A stretch of 64,000 nt of DNA from Lewinellaceae bacterium (GCA_020636025.1 JACJYQ010000002.1:372001-436000), one strand, 5' to 3'. Shown: positions 1 to 9,036, counted from the stretch's first letter. Numbers and translations are program-made. The notes: generated by a model not told the origin, from the sequence alone.

Positions 1-3000
1 CTAAAATGATGTCTCTGGCTCCCCCCTGATATCGCTCCACGGTATCAATTGTAATATCATTCGGTTTTAAACCTGATGCTGCAAGTGCGTCGCTAATCTG
101 GGCAATTTGTGCACGCCAGGGCGTAATGATCCCAAGTGTTTTTTCCGGATCCCAGGATTTGCCGTTCTTTTTCCACAACTCTTTATAAAACAATACAATA
201 CGGGTGCAAAGATCAGCTTCCTCTATACTCGTTTTTTGTACAGACAGGGCTGTTTCGGAAGATCTGACAGGAAGGAAAAACATGCGTTTTTGGCTTGCCA
301 GTTTTCCCAACTCAGGTTCAAGGTCTGGCAGGATATAGCTAATGGATTCTTTCTGGACAATCTCATTGTATACCTGCAATTTACCGTCGTAAAAATACCT
401 GGCTGGAAAACCCATAATGTCTTCGTGCATTCTGCCTTGAACTTCCAACTGGTCGAAAGCCCAATGGTACTGGTTCTTTTTGCACAGAAGATATAGTCTC
501 TCAAAATAGGAATCACGCAGATCAACCATACCCATATTATTGAGGTCTTGATCATGCACCTTGGTATTTTCCAATCCCTGGGATGTTACCGCAGGCAATT
601 GGCGATGATCACCGATCAGGGTAAAATGATTGAAACGGGTAAGCAGCCCTATTATTTGGGGTTCCAGAATTTGGGAGGCTTCGTCTACGATAAGCCGCTG
701 AAACTTTTTCAGTTTCAATAAATCTGAATTATGGCTAAAGGAGGCTACCGTACTCACAAATATTCTGTGTCCTTCCAGAATATTCAGGATTTCCGCACGG
801 TTTTGCGCAGCTGATATTTTTGAACTAAGCAGCTGTCCCAGAAAACGCGATGCTGTTGCATGTTTACCACCCACCCGGATATATTGCTGGCCTGTATTTC
901 CACCGATTGATTCCAGCGCCTCACATATTTCATCCACGGCCCGATTGGTATAGGCAAGCAGGAGAATATTGTCTGAAGTGTTGTTGATTATCCAGTCAAC
1001 CAGATCTCGAAGAATGACACTCGTTTTCCCGGTTCCAGGTGGTCCCCAAAGCAGAAAGAACTCCGGGGAAAGAGCCATTTTTTCAATCAGGCTTTTATGT
1101 TTGATTTCAGTATTCGGTTTTTTTACATTTGTACCCAATACCTTTTGCCGCAGATTGGTCCCAGCTTCAGCCCATTCCAGCAGACTTCGGTACATGGCCA
1201 CAAATCCAGAATCGAGCATATCCGGTTCCAGGTTCCAGAATCCCTTTGTATCAAACGGTTTCAGATTGTGTTGTCTGAAACGAAGCTGTACTTCCACCTG
1301 GTCACGATCCAGGCTACTGATGGTACATTTGATGATCTGGTGTTTCAGCACAGTGTCAGAGTCTGACAAGGCTGGATACAAAACTGCTATGTCGCCGACC
1401 CTGAAATTGGCCAGTTTATTGGTTCTTTCTGTCTTTTTAAAAACGATGCATTGCGCAGCTTGATCAGCTTTGTTATCTACAATTTCAAGGTGGCTTAAAA
1501 TATTGAAATTGAGTATTTTATCTTCTAAATCATTGCGCCAAAGACTGGCGTATCCACGGGATGTTTCACTATTTTCTTCACCAACTTTTGTAAGCCAGTG
1601 TTCCCTGGCGATAAAACCTGTGAAGCTGTTGAAATATTTTTTTTCCAGATTAGAAAGACCATCATAAGCTTTTTGAAAACGGGCATAGTCTCTGGCAGTA
1701 AAGCCCTGTCCTTTGCTGCTTTTCATTTTATTGATCACCGCAACAGCATCATCGCCGGCTTGAATTTTGGTTAGCAATCTTTCAATGGCCACCAGCTGAT
1801 TGCGTACCTGAATAGCCTCCAGTTGTTCAGAATTGATCGTTGGGGCGAATCTTAAATGATTAACATCCACACCTGAATAAAGAATGTATTTTAGGGGATC
1901 AACCTTCTTTCCAAACACTGACCTGACCAAAAGGTCATACAGCAATGTTTGGGTAAAGTGACTACGGGAAATTCCATACCTGTTTGGTTTAAAAGGAGTT
2001 CCGCTTTTCAATTCTACGATGGCTGATTGTTGCCCGTCTTTGTAAAACAAATCGAGTCTACCCTGAATGCCGTATTCGGTGGAAAAAAATGCCGGCTCAA
2101 GTACACAATTTTCAGGATCGATTCCCTGCTGAAGAAACCCAGATTTTGACATTTGTTTGATGTGTACAAAGTGCTTCTGGGCTTTACCGGAAATGCCTTT
2201 TACCTGGGCATTACTCATAGGAGCATACACAAAAGGATAAAGCTGAAAAGTTTCCATAAACAGATCCTGCCAGGGCACTTCGGGTTCGTTTAGCAGGCGA
2301 TCCAGAAAATAGTTGGCAATGTTTCCCAGTAAAATCGGATCGGAGGTTTCGTGCGGCAGAAATTTTCTGACCAGGTAGGCATAGGGTTCTGGTCCGGTAT
2401 CCTTGAAGCACTCAGAAATGGCAGAGACATCCATTAAATAATCCGGCTCAAGTACAAAAGCGCGTGGGAGGTAATAACCTTGTGAGTCTGTTTCAATATC
2501 CAGCAAATTCAACGAGGCTGGAAACCCAAAGACTCTTTTCAAGATATCTATGCTGTGCTGAAAATTTTCATTTCGGTCGGGTACACCATACCGGACCCTT
2601 ATTTCCTTTTCGGGAAACTCTTCGCTGGAAGCAGTGAAAAAATGCTGATCCGGAAAATCCCGGAGTGCCATAACTTTGAGTGAAGCAATACTTGCAGATT
2701 CCTGAACAATCGCCGGGTGCTGATCCAACGGTGTTTGTACCAATGTTGATCCAGGCAACACAGATAAGAGCTGTACTGATTCCTGAAATACATGCAGACC
2801 CTGTACCAACAAAGAATCTGAAGCCGGACTACCTTGTCGAAGCCGTTTAACCTGATACCGGAACCAATGAACACGACGAAGGGATTCGGCTTTGAAGCCA
2901 AAACGTTGTCCGGCGTAACAAATTCTGGCAAAATGAGTATTGAAAGCGATTTGCTCCTCTTTGGTAGCTTCGTAAAAAACACGATCCAGTAATGTAGCAA

Positions 3001-3094
3001 GAGCCAGTACTTTTTCCCGCGGCGTACTTTGGGTTAGTTCCGCAATTCTTTCAGACTCTCGCAGGAGCAGGGGAATTACCGCTTCTTGAAGCAT
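1..3094 (-). CDS. Dna2-like nuclease-helicase (PD-(D/E)XK nuclease plus superfamily 1 helicase), 3' end beyond window
   Basis: An open frame runs from the ATG at 3094 to the left edge (about 1031 codons, no stop reached). Around residues 335-375 a RecB/Cas4/Dna2-type nuclease is visible: GRLDL, then VELKSG (catalytic D and ExK), then QTLLY (the QxxxY motif). From about residue 680 follows a superfamily 1 helicase: Walker A GPPGTGKTS, Walker B IVDEAS near residue 800, GDHRQLPA, and close to the edge TVERYQGGARD. The order nuclease then helicase is that of Dna2, so a role in DNA end or flap processing is inferred. I see no four-cysteine iron-sulfur signature. The ATG overlaps the stop codon of the upstream glycosyltransferase, so the two are probably co-transcribed. 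The remaining helicase C terminus lies outside the window. Confidence 0.85.
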   Translation of the reverse strand, partial: MLQEAVIPLLLRESERIAELTQSTPREKVLALATLLDRVFYEATKEEQIAFNTHFARICYAGQRFGFKAESLRRVHWFRYQVKRLRQGSPASDSLLVQGLHVFQESVQLLSVLPGSTLVQTPLDQHPAIVQESASIASLKVMALRDFPDQHFFTASSEEFPEKEIRVRYGVPDRNENFQHSIDILKRVFGFPASLNLLDIETDSQGYYLPRAFVLEPDYLMDVSAISECFKDTGPEPYAYLVRKFLPHETSDPILLGNIANYFLDRLLNEPEVPWQDLFMETFQLYPFVYAPMSNAQVKGISGKAQKHFVHIKQMSKSGFLQQGIDPENCVLEPAFFSTEYGIQGRLDLFYKDGQQSAIVELKSGTPFKPNRYGISRSHFTQTLLYDLLVRSVFGKKVDPLKYILYSGVDVNHLRFAPTINSEQLEAIQVRNQLVAIERLLTKIQAGDDAVAVINKMKSSKGQGFTARDYARFQKAYDGLSNLEKKYFNSFTGFIAREHWLTKVGEENSETSRGYASLWRNDLEDKILNFNILSHLEIVDNKADQAAQCIVFKKTERTNKLANFRVGDIAVLYPALSDSDTVLKHQIIKCTISSLDRDQVEVQLRFRQHNLKPFDTKGFWNLEPDMLDSGFVAMYRSLLEWAEAGTNLRQKVLGTNVKKPNTEIKHKSLIEKMALSPEFFLLWGPPGTGKTSVILRDLVDWIINNTSDNILLLAYTNRAVDEICEALESIGGNTGQQYIRVGGKHATASRFLGQLLSSKISAAQNRAEILNILEGHRIFVSTVASFSHNSDLLKLKKFQRLIVDEASQILEPQIIGLLTRFNHFTLIGDHRQLPAVTSQGLENTKVHDQDLNNMGMVDLRDSYFERLYLLCKKNQYHWAFDQLEVQGRMHEDIMGFPARYFYDGKLQVYNEIVQKESISYILPDLEPELGKLASQKRMFFLPVRSSETALSVQKTSIEEADLCTRIVLFYKELWKKNGKSWDPEKTLGIITPWRAQIAQISDALAASGLKPNDITIDTVERYQGGARDIIL

Positions 3095-3813
3095 TATCTA
3101 GCCCATATATTGTATTTCAGAATACAGTATATGGCCCGGAAAGCGTCTTTCATACCAATTTTCTTTCCCTCGGCATACGTGCGGCCGTAATAGGAAATGC
3201 CTACCTCATAGATGCGAACCAGTGGAACTCTGCTCACTTTGGCGGTTACTTCCGGCTCAAAACCAAATCTCTTTTCATTCAAGGGTATGGCTTTCAACAT
3301 GTCGGTCCGGAACATCTTGTAACAGGTCTCCATATCCGTTAAATTCAGATTGGTAAACATGTTGGAAACGAAAGTCAGGAATTTGTTTCCGATGCTGTGC
3401 CAAAAGAACAGGATCCTGTGAGGTTTTCCACCCATAAATCGAGAACCATAAACGACATCGGCATAGTCGTCCAGGATAGGTTTCAGCAAGATGTTGTATT
3501 CAGCAGGATCGTATTCCAGATCAGCATCCTGAATGACAATGTATTTTCCGGTAGCATGCTGGATGCCGGTGTGTAGCGCGGCTCCTTTTCCCTGATTTAC
3601 CTCGTGTTCGAGATAGCGGATATTCAATTCAGGATTGGCTTCCATGTATCGCTGAATAGCGCCCTTGGTATCGTCCTTCGAACAATCATTGGTAATGATG
3701 ATCTCTTTTGTCAGATTGCCAATCAGAGACACATCTTTTACTTTATTTAAAATTAAGTGAATTGTGCGCTCTTCGTTATAAGCTGGTATGACTATTGATA
3801 AGTATTCTCCCAT
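3094..3813 (-). CDS. Family 2 glycosyltransferase, dolichol-phosphate mannosyltransferase-like
   Basis: This 239-residue GT-A enzyme starts with the classic nucleotide-sugar fold (LSIVIPAYNEE) and carries the metal-binding region QDADLEYDP near residue 95, followed by YGSRF and TDMETCYKMF, the pattern of the DPM1/polyprenyl-phosphate glycosyltransferase group. It probably transfers a sugar from a nucleotide donor to a lipid carrier at the cytoplasmic face of the inner membrane. There is no C-terminal membrane domain, so it is the soluble, short form. A promoter-like TACCTTCG on the minus strand lies about 40 bases upstream of the start. The stop overlaps the start of the downstream nuclease-helicase. 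The exact sugar cannot be told from sequence. Confidence 0.85.
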   Translation of the reverse strand: MGEYLSIVIPAYNEERTIHLILNKVKDVSLIGNLTKEIIITNDCSKDDTKGAIQRYMEANPELNIRYLEHEVNQGKGAALHTGIQHATGKYIVIQDADLEYDPAEYNILLKPILDDYADVVYGSRFMGGKPHRILFFWHSIGNKFLTFVSNMFTNLNLTDMETCYKMFRTDMLKAIPLNEKRFGFEPEVTAKVSRVPLVRIYEVGISYYGRTYAEGKKIGMKDAFRAIYCILKYNIWAR

Positions 3814-4015
3814 AAAACTTTTGTAGTGTGGCGTCTGAGTTTGCGCGAAGGTAAGACGGCTTGTAGAATTGATTGAAAAACAGACGCATTCAACTATTAA
3901 AAAGTAATTTTAAAATTAATGAGGGTATTGAAAACTTTTTGAGAAAATGTTGCGTTAACACATTTGTAATCAATTGCTTAATTCAATTCCAAAAACACAA
4001 ATTCAAGTTTTTATT

Positions 4016-4192
4016 ATGACTAATCAACGACCCAGCAAAATTCGCCGTCTTTGGCAAAAGTCGCCAAAGTATGCTATTGCCTTTGTACGCAGAAAGGTAA
4101 GTCGCCAGGCTAAACGCATTATCCCCATTGAAGAATGGAATAAGAACTGGTTAGGCGAAGAGATGCGTCCCTATAATAGCTTGCACAACTGA
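4016..4192 (+). CDS. Small basic conserved-looking protein
   Basis: A 58-residue frame rich in Arg and Lys, with a C-terminal acidic/aromatic patch (EEWNKNWLGEE). I chose ATG 4016 because the residues before it in the longer frame (from 3974) look like untranslated leader. No domain is recognised. Support for it being real: it has its own intergenic position, an upstream ACATTTG promoter-like element, and a clear terminator directly behind it. The charge suggests binding to nucleic acid or the ribosome, but this is only a guess. Confidence 0.5.
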   Translation: MTNQRPSKIRRLWQKSPKYAIAFVRRKVSRQAKRIIPIEEWNKNWLGEEMRPYNSLHN

Positions 4193-4212
4193 GGGCAACT
4201 ATTAGCGATTAG

Positions 4213-4269
4213 AAAAGGCTTTAACTTTATTTAGCTGAACAGCCCAATAGAGTTAAGGCCTTTTCTTTT
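4213..4269 (+). terminator. Rho-independent terminator after the small basic protein
   Basis: Arms AAAAGGCTTTAACT (4213-4226) and AGTTAAGGCCTTTT (4251-4264) pair with one mismatch, and the right arm runs into a T-rich tract. Confidence 0.75.
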
Positions 4270-4393
4270 ATATGCGAAATACGATTTACAAAATCTGATA
4301 TCCGATTTAGGTTTCAATTTTATACCTCTGTCAAAACATTCCATTCAATCACAGGTTTATACCAGTGATACTAGGGTTTTTTATCCAAGGAGC

Positions 4394-4401
4394 TAACTTT
4401 G
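4394..4401 (+). promoter_or_regulatory. Minus-7 promoter element for the DUF3467 gene
   Basis: TAACTTTG fits the Bacteroidota TAnnTTTG element and lies 47 bases before the start codon. It is framed by GGAGC (4389-4393) and GCTCC (4401-4405), a short palindrome that could be a regulator site or chance. Confidence 0.6.
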
Positions 4402-4448
4402 CTCCTCAGAACCAGTTTGATCAAGTTTGAATTTCTATCAAGAAAAAT

Positions 4449-4769
4449 ATGTCAGAAAAAACTAATACACCACAACAGCCTGCCATCAATATCGAGATTT
4501 CCGAAGAAGTGGCGGAAGGTACATATTCCAACCTGGCGATCATTTCGCATTCCAACGCAGAGTTTGTAGTTGATTTTATCCGAATGATGCCTAATGTACC
4601 CAAGGCAAAAGTAAAATCACGCATTGTGCTCACTCCCCAACACGCAAAGAGATTGCTGGCCGCGTTGCGCGACAATGTCAACAAGTATGAGATGCAATTT
4701 GGAAAAATTGATGAGCCGGATCAGCCTCTGCCGCCAATGAACTTTGGCACTCCAACCGCTCAGGCCTGA
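4449..4769 (+). CDS. DUF3467 domain protein
   Basis: The 106-residue product shows the DUF3467 core almost end to end: EISEEVAEGTYSNLAIISHS, then FVVDFIRMMPNVPKAKVKSR and VLTPQHAKRLLAALRDN. It is a small cytoplasmic protein found throughout the Bacteroidota. Function is not established; the fold and strong conservation suggest a general housekeeping role. The tail (about residues 90-106) is Pro-rich and disordered. It is convergent with the next gene, three bases between the two stops. Confidence 0.85.
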   Translation: MSEKTNTPQQPAINIEISEEVAEGTYSNLAIISHSNAEFVVDFIRMMPNVPKAKVKSRIVLTPQHAKRLLAALRDNVNKYEMQFGKIDEPDQPLPPMNFGTPTAQA

Positions 4770-4772
4770 TCG

Positions 4773-5264
4773 TCATTCATGATGGCCTTCGCTGATCTTC
4801 CTTATTCGTTCTATTAGTGCCGGAGAGGCTTTGTGTGTTGGCAGGTTCATTTTCAGCCAGGAACGGAAAGATTCAATTTCAGGGGATTCTGGAACTCTTT
4901 TCATTGAGTTTTCAACAAAGAGCGGATTTTCTACAGGAAAAAAACTGTCGAGGTTATCGGTGAGGGTGTTATTTGGGTAAACTGGTGCTACATCAGGTTG
5001 CGCAATTTCGCCCTGCTGCTTTCTTGCATTTTTCATGTTGAAAATTGGTTGTGCCAACACTACAGAATCGGACAATCTTTCCCCACAACAATTGGTATTT
5101 TCAATGCCGGGTAGATAACATGGCTCGGTTTGCTTGCCGGGCAAATCGGAGCATAAACATGTCAGCTGCCTATTATTTTCGTTCATTGAAAATACCATAT
5201 CGGAGGTGTAGCCGCCTGTTAAGGCCTGCTGTCCAATGTTGAAGTATTGACTGGTGAATGACAT
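4773..5264 (-). CDS. Hypothetical protein downstream of the ECF sigma factor
   Basis: A 163-residue soluble protein without signal peptide or membrane segment. It has a Cys-containing N-terminal half (LTCLCS, PCYLPG, NCCGE) and a charged C-terminal segment (PALIERIRKI) of the kind that ends many anti-sigma and small regulatory proteins next to ECF sigma genes. I recognise no family. It lies directly behind the sigma gene on the same strand but a terminator separates them, so it would need read-through or its own promoter. A role as regulatory partner of the sigma factor is speculation. Confidence 0.6.
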   Translation of the reverse strand: MSFTSQYFNIGQQALTGGYTSDMVFSMNENNRQLTCLCSDLPGKQTEPCYLPGIENTNCCGERLSDSVVLAQPIFNMKNARKQQGEIAQPDVAPVYPNNTLTDNLDSFFPVENPLFVENSMKRVPESPEIESFRSWLKMNLPTHKASPALIERIRKISEGHHE

Positions 5265-5297
5265 AGAATTAATAAACGGTTGAAGTCTTTAAATGAA

Positions 5298-5340
5298 AAA
5301 GGGTTTGTCATCTGCGTATGATCGCGAGGACAAACCCTTT
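5298..5340 (-). terminator. Terminator of the ECF sigma gene
   Basis: Perfect 12-base arms AAAGGGTTTGTC and GACAAACCCTTT with a 19-base loop. On the minus strand the stem is followed by TTTTTC. It sits right behind the sigma stop codon. Confidence 0.85.
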
Positions 5341-5344
5341 GTTA

Positions 5345-5977
5345 TTAATCGGTTGATGCCAGAGGCACATCGATGCTATCGATAGGTGCTATTTCGTTAC
5401 AGTCCCGAACATTGATGCCCTGGTCTTTACCATATTGGCTGAGTTCTTTTGCCAGGATCTTCCGGGCGCGGTGTAGACGAGAGCGTACGGTTCCAATCGG
5501 AAGCTCCAATAAAACGGCAATCTCCTCGTAGGTAAAATCTTCGAGATCAAGCAGCACAACAGCCCGGAATGCGGGTGTCAGGCCATTGATGGCACGTGTG
5601 ATTTCGTCGCCCATTTGATCGGAATCAATTTCGGCGCCAAGGTGATCGAAGCGGTTGGAGTCGGGATCGTCATCATTGTGGAAAACGACAATATCTTCGT
5701 AATCCACTTTGTAAGGCTGATTTTTCCGTTTACGCCATTCGTTGATGAATGCGTGTTGGCAAATACGGAACAACCAGGCTTTGGCATTGGTGTCTTCCGT
5801 ATAGCGATCGATAAACCGCCATGCTTTCAGGTAAGTTTCCTGAACAAGATCCTCAGCCTCGGCCCCATTTCCTGTAAGGCGGTACGCAAAAGCATATACC
5901 GCATCGAGAAGGGGAAGGAACTCCCGTTCGAATACCCGTGTCGGATTGCTGCTTGCTGTGTAGGTTAAGGTTGTCAT
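5345..5977 (-). CDS. RNA polymerase sigma-70 factor, ECF subfamily
   Basis: From ATG 5977 the protein has 210 residues. Region 2 is clear (YAFAYRLTGNGAEAEDLVQE, then KAWLFRICQHAFINEWRKRK) and region 4 follows (LTPAFRAVVLLDLEDFTYEE, then IGTVRSRLHRARK), the layout of SigW/RpoE-like ECF factors. The longer frame from 6061 adds residues that read through the probable promoter, so the internal start is preferred. No zinc-finger anti-sigma gene is adjacent; the protein encoded downstream is of unknown type. The target regulon cannot be inferred here. A lipoprotein transporter subunit is encoded divergently across a 236-bp gap. Confidence 0.9.
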   Translation of the reverse strand: MTTLTYTASSNPTRVFEREFLPLLDAVYAFAYRLTGNGAEAEDLVQETYLKAWRFIDRYTEDTNAKAWLFRICQHAFINEWRKRKNQPYKVDYEDIVVFHNDDDPDSNRFDHLGAEIDSDQMGDEITRAINGLTPAFRAVVLLDLEDFTYEEIAVLLELPIGTVRSRLHRARKILAKELSQYGKDQGINVRDCNEIAPIDSIDVPLASTD

Positions 5978-6007
5978 AAAAAGGTTTAGGTTTGGTAAGC
6001 GGGACTG

Positions 6008-6015
6008 CAAAGGTC
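6008..6015 (-). promoter_or_regulatory. Probable minus-7 element for the sigma gene
   Basis: Read on the minus strand this is GACCTTTG, one base from TAnnTTTG, 30 bases before ATG 5977. Confidence 0.45.
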
Positions 6016-6213
6016 GCCGACAATTGAACACAACGCAAGGGCAAAAAGGAAAGTTCCCCAAATAAAATTTTTTTCAGGGAAATTACATTTCGCTCAAAAC
6101 CATACAGATTAGGGTATATAAATGTGTCGAAAAAATCATTTTATTGAGTCTGGCTTAGGCATTCGCCCTACATTTACGGTATTAATTCCTTTATAACTTT
6201 AGAGTACCGTATC

Positions 6214-7992
6214 ATGAACACTAATTTCTTTGCTTCAAAGAATACATTTCTATTTTTACTACTTCTGGCTTCCGTTTTTATGTTTTGTGCAGTATCCTGC
6301 ACTGATGATGCCGAGGTAAACCAAACCACTGTAGTTAATATCAGATATGATGCAGCCGCATCAAATTTAAATCCTTACCTCACCGCACTGGGTTCTGATA
6401 TTTATTCCTGTGCAAGGATCTTTCAGACATTAGGAGATCTGGATCCGAAATCTCTTGAATTGGAACCAATGATCGTAACCAGTATCCCACAGGTTCGTAC
6501 AGTTAAAGAGGGCGAGCACGAAGGTGAACTGGCATACGATTTTGAACTGTTACCAGAAGCTACCTGGGATAATGGCACACCCGTAACAGGTCATGATATG
6601 GAGTTCACTATGAAACTGATATTTCATCCTTTGCTCCCAACAAAGGCTTATGCCGGATATTTCAAAGATTTGACGGGTATTGAAACAGATCAGAGCAATC
6701 CGAAAAAGTTCACTGTATACTTTAAACAATATTACATTTTGGCGCTCGAAAGCATCTGCCAAATAGCCATAATGCCTGCGTACAACTACGATCCGGAAAA
6801 CCTGATTACCAATATTCCCCTTGCAGACTTCCTGTATCCGGAAAAATCCAAGACGCTTGAATCAAATCCCAATCTGGTAAAATTTGCAGAAGTTTTCCAA
6901 CAACCCAAATATGGCAATGATCCAGCTAGTATTGTAGGAAGCGGGCCATATCGCATGGAAACGATGAACGATCAGGGGCTTATTCTGGTAAAAAAACAAA
7001 GTTGGTGGGGAGATAAAGTATCCGATAAACGCCCAATCCTTGCTGCTTATCCTGAAAAACTCGTGTACAAAGTGGTAAAGGATGAAAATGTAGTAGAGAA
7101 CATGATGAAAAGTGGAGAGCTGGACATCATTGCCGGGTCCCTTAGCCCAGGTAAATTCCTGGAAATGAAGGAGAAAGATAGCCTTACGGCAAATTACGAT
7201 TTTACATTGCTTCCAGCACTTCAGTATAACCGCTGGCTATTAAACCTGACGAAACCAAATTTGCAGGATGTGCGGGTTCGGAAAGCCCTGGCTCATATTG
7301 TTGATTATAATCATTTTATCAAGAACATTCGCAAAAACCTGGCTGTTCGCTCTCTGAGTCCAATTCTGCCTAATAAAAGATATTATGCCAAGGACCTGGA
7401 ATACTACGATTTTAATATTGATAAGGCAAAAGAACTGTTGAAGGAAGCGGGTTGGACAGATACAGATGGAGATGGGTTTGTTGATAAAATGTTGAATGGT
7501 AAAAAAGTGAAATTCGTCCTTGAGGTTCTGGTACCCCCTATACGTTCTAACCAACAATATGCAGAGAGCGTAACAGAAACAGCAAGACTGGCTGGTATTG
7601 AGATTAAGTCAATCACCACAGACCTTACAGAGATTAGCCCGAAAACGAAAAGAGGTGACTATGAATCCGCTTTTATAGGTGCCGTTTTATTCCCTGGCTT
7701 ATCGGAACTTTCTCAGCGATATCACTCCAGATATGTGGCGCCCGCCGGCGATAACCGCTCCAGATATATTAACCCCAAATTAGATGAGATTCTGGAGGCA
7801 ATTGCTGCAGAAACCGATGATGCCAAACGGGATCAATATTATTTAGAGGCACAAAAGATCATTCATGAGGATCTTCCCGAAATATTTCTGTTTTCTCCGG
7901 CACAGCCCATTATTACCTCCAAGAAATTTGATGGCGTTGTTACACCTAACAGACCTGGTTATTATGAACAAATGTTCAAACTCAAAAAATAA
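6214..7992 (+). CDS. ABC-transporter solute-binding lipoprotein, family 5 (peptide/dipeptide type)
   Basis: A 592-residue exported lipoprotein: hydrophobic signal segment at residues 10-25 and a lipobox ending at Cys29 (CAVSC). The remainder is a family 5 binding protein (OppA/DppA-like), with typical stretches PVTGHDMEFTMKLIF, DVRVRKALAHIVDY and AKELLKEAGW. An EF-hand-like loop TDTDGDGFVDK near residue 420 is common in this family. It should capture oligopeptides or similar ligands in the periplasm. No permease or ATPase gene lies nearby, so it must work with components encoded elsewhere. Upstream, ACGGTA and TACCGT (6176-6209) form a loose inverted repeat around the promoter region. Confidence 0.9.
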   Translation: MNTNFFASKNTFLFLLLLASVFMFCAVSCTDDAEVNQTTVVNIRYDAAASNLNPYLTALGSDIYSCARIFQTLGDLDPKSLELEPMIVTSIPQVRTVKEGEHEGELAYDFELLPEATWDNGTPVTGHDMEFTMKLIFHPLLPTKAYAGYFKDLTGIETDQSNPKKFTVYFKQYYILALESICQIAIMPAYNYDPENLITNIPLADFLYPEKSKTLESNPNLVKFAEVFQQPKYGNDPASIVGSGPYRMETMNDQGLILVKKQSWWGDKVSDKRPILAAYPEKLVYKVVKDENVVENMMKSGELDIIAGSLSPGKFLEMKEKDSLTANYDFTLLPALQYNRWLLNLTKPNLQDVRVRKALAHIVDYNHFIKNIRKNLAVRSLSPILPNKRYYAKDLEYYDFNIDKAKELLKEAGWTDTDGDGFVDKMLNGKKVKFVLEVLVPPIRSNQQYAESVTETARLAGIEIKSITTDLTEISPKTKRGDYESAFIGAVLFPGLSELSQRYHSRYVAPAGDNRSRYINPKLDEILEAIAAETDDAKRDQYYLEAQKIIHEDLPEIFLFSPAQPIITSKKFDGVVTPNRPGYYEQMFKLKK

Positions 7993-8066
7993 ACTGACAT
8001 AAGAGGATATCTTAATTCAGTAAAATCATTCATTCAATAAACAACCCATAACGTTAAATATTCATC

Positions 8067-8447
8067 ATGGCTTTTGAAGTAGAAGGCAAGTTGCACCGAA
8101 TTTTCCCGACCGAACAAAAATCTGCCAGCTTTTCGGCGAGAGAGTTTGTACTGGAAATCGCTGACGGCAATTACCCCCAATTAATAAAATTTCAAGCGGT
8201 TCAGGATCGCTGTGGCATGCTCGACGATTACAATGAAGGAGATACCGTTAAAGTATCCTTCGATTTACGCGGTCGAGAATGGAATGGTAAGTTTCTCACG
8301 AATCTGAATGCCTGGAGAATTGGAGCCGCTTCTTCGTCTGAAAGTCAAGCTGCGAATGACAAGTCTTCGTCAGAGAATTTTCCAGACGATCCGTTTCCAA
8401 AGTTCTCCGATGCACCACCAACCAGTACTGACGACCTGCCCTTCTGA
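8067..8447 (+). CDS. DUF3127 protein with SSB-like acidic tail
   Basis: The first 88 residues match the DUF3127 OB-fold-like domain (EFVLEIADGNYPQLIKFQAV, then GDTVKVSFDLRGREWNGKFL). After a Ser/Asn-rich linker the protein ends in DDLPF, very like the DDDIPF tip by which bacterial single-stranded DNA-binding proteins recruit repair and replication partners. I infer a single-stranded nucleic acid binding role; this is not proven. At 126 residues it has the normal size of the family. It lies 18 bases before the next gene and is probably co-transcribed with it. Confidence 0.8.
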   Translation: MAFEVEGKLHRIFPTEQKSASFSAREFVLEIADGNYPQLIKFQAVQDRCGMLDDYNEGDTVKVSFDLRGREWNGKFLTNLNAWRIGAASSSESQAANDKSSSENFPDDPFPKFSDAPPTSTDDLPF

Positions 8448-8465
8448 TTTAAACAGGTACGGCTT

Positions 8466-9032
8466 ATGCGCATTATTCTGGCCATCGTTTTTACCGGGCT
8501 TTTCAACGTTTCATCAGCCCAGATTTTATCCACCATAAGCAGTCGCTGGAGCGATTCATTTGTGGAATGGGATATTTTTTCTGCCGCAGAACTCGAAGGA
8601 GAAGATGAGCCGTATTACGGTGAGCTAAAACTCCGCTGGTTGAATATCCGGGATGATTTTTCAGAGTGGACCTTTGAACTGGAAGACAGGCCAGGAACCA
8701 TCCGACAAAAATGGAAAACGGATCCAACACAATGGGAATTAAGGACTTATGAAGGCGATGTGGTGACCATGAAAACAGCATGGTCCAATGACCTTAGTGA
8801 ATGGCGCATAACCGATAATAACATCGCACTTACCTTAAAAAGTCGATGGACCAACCAACTCGACGAGTGGTTGGTAGAAGATCCCAACCGCGGGCGATTT
8901 TATATGTATACACTGTATACAGGCGATCCCCGCGATTGGGCCATCGAAGACAATCTTTCTTCAGATGTCAGCGAAGCGATGAAAATGGCCATGGTCTTCC
9001 TGGTAACTTTCCTTTCCACCCCAAAGGGATAA
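8466..9032 (+). CDS. Exported protein made of Trp-containing repeats
   Basis: 188 residues with a short signal peptide (MRIILAIVFTGLFNVSSAQ). The mature part contains about six related units, each with a Trp, a short polar spacer and EW or DW: SRWSDSFVEW, LRWLNIRDDFSEW, KWKTDPTQWEL, AWSNDLSEWRI, SRWTNQLDEWLV, TGDPRDWAI. The spacing suggests a small beta-repeat fold exposing aromatic side chains, as in some carbohydrate- or peptidoglycan-binding modules. I do not recognise the family. It is followed after 4 bases by the flavoprotein oxidase gene, so they form one operon. Confidence 0.7.
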   Translation: MRIILAIVFTGLFNVSSAQILSTISSRWSDSFVEWDIFSAAELEGEDEPYYGELKLRWLNIRDDFSEWTFELEDRPGTIRQKWKTDPTQWELRTYEGDVVTMKTAWSNDLSEWRITDNNIALTLKSRWTNQLDEWLVEDPNRGRFYMYTLYTGDPRDWAIEDNLSSDVSEAMKMAMVFLVTFLSTPKG

Positions 9033-9036
9033 GTGC

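Noticed and set aside
969..1463. 164-codon plus-strand frame
   Set aside because: Lies opposite the helicase motifs of the nuclease-helicase gene, whose frame continues without stop.
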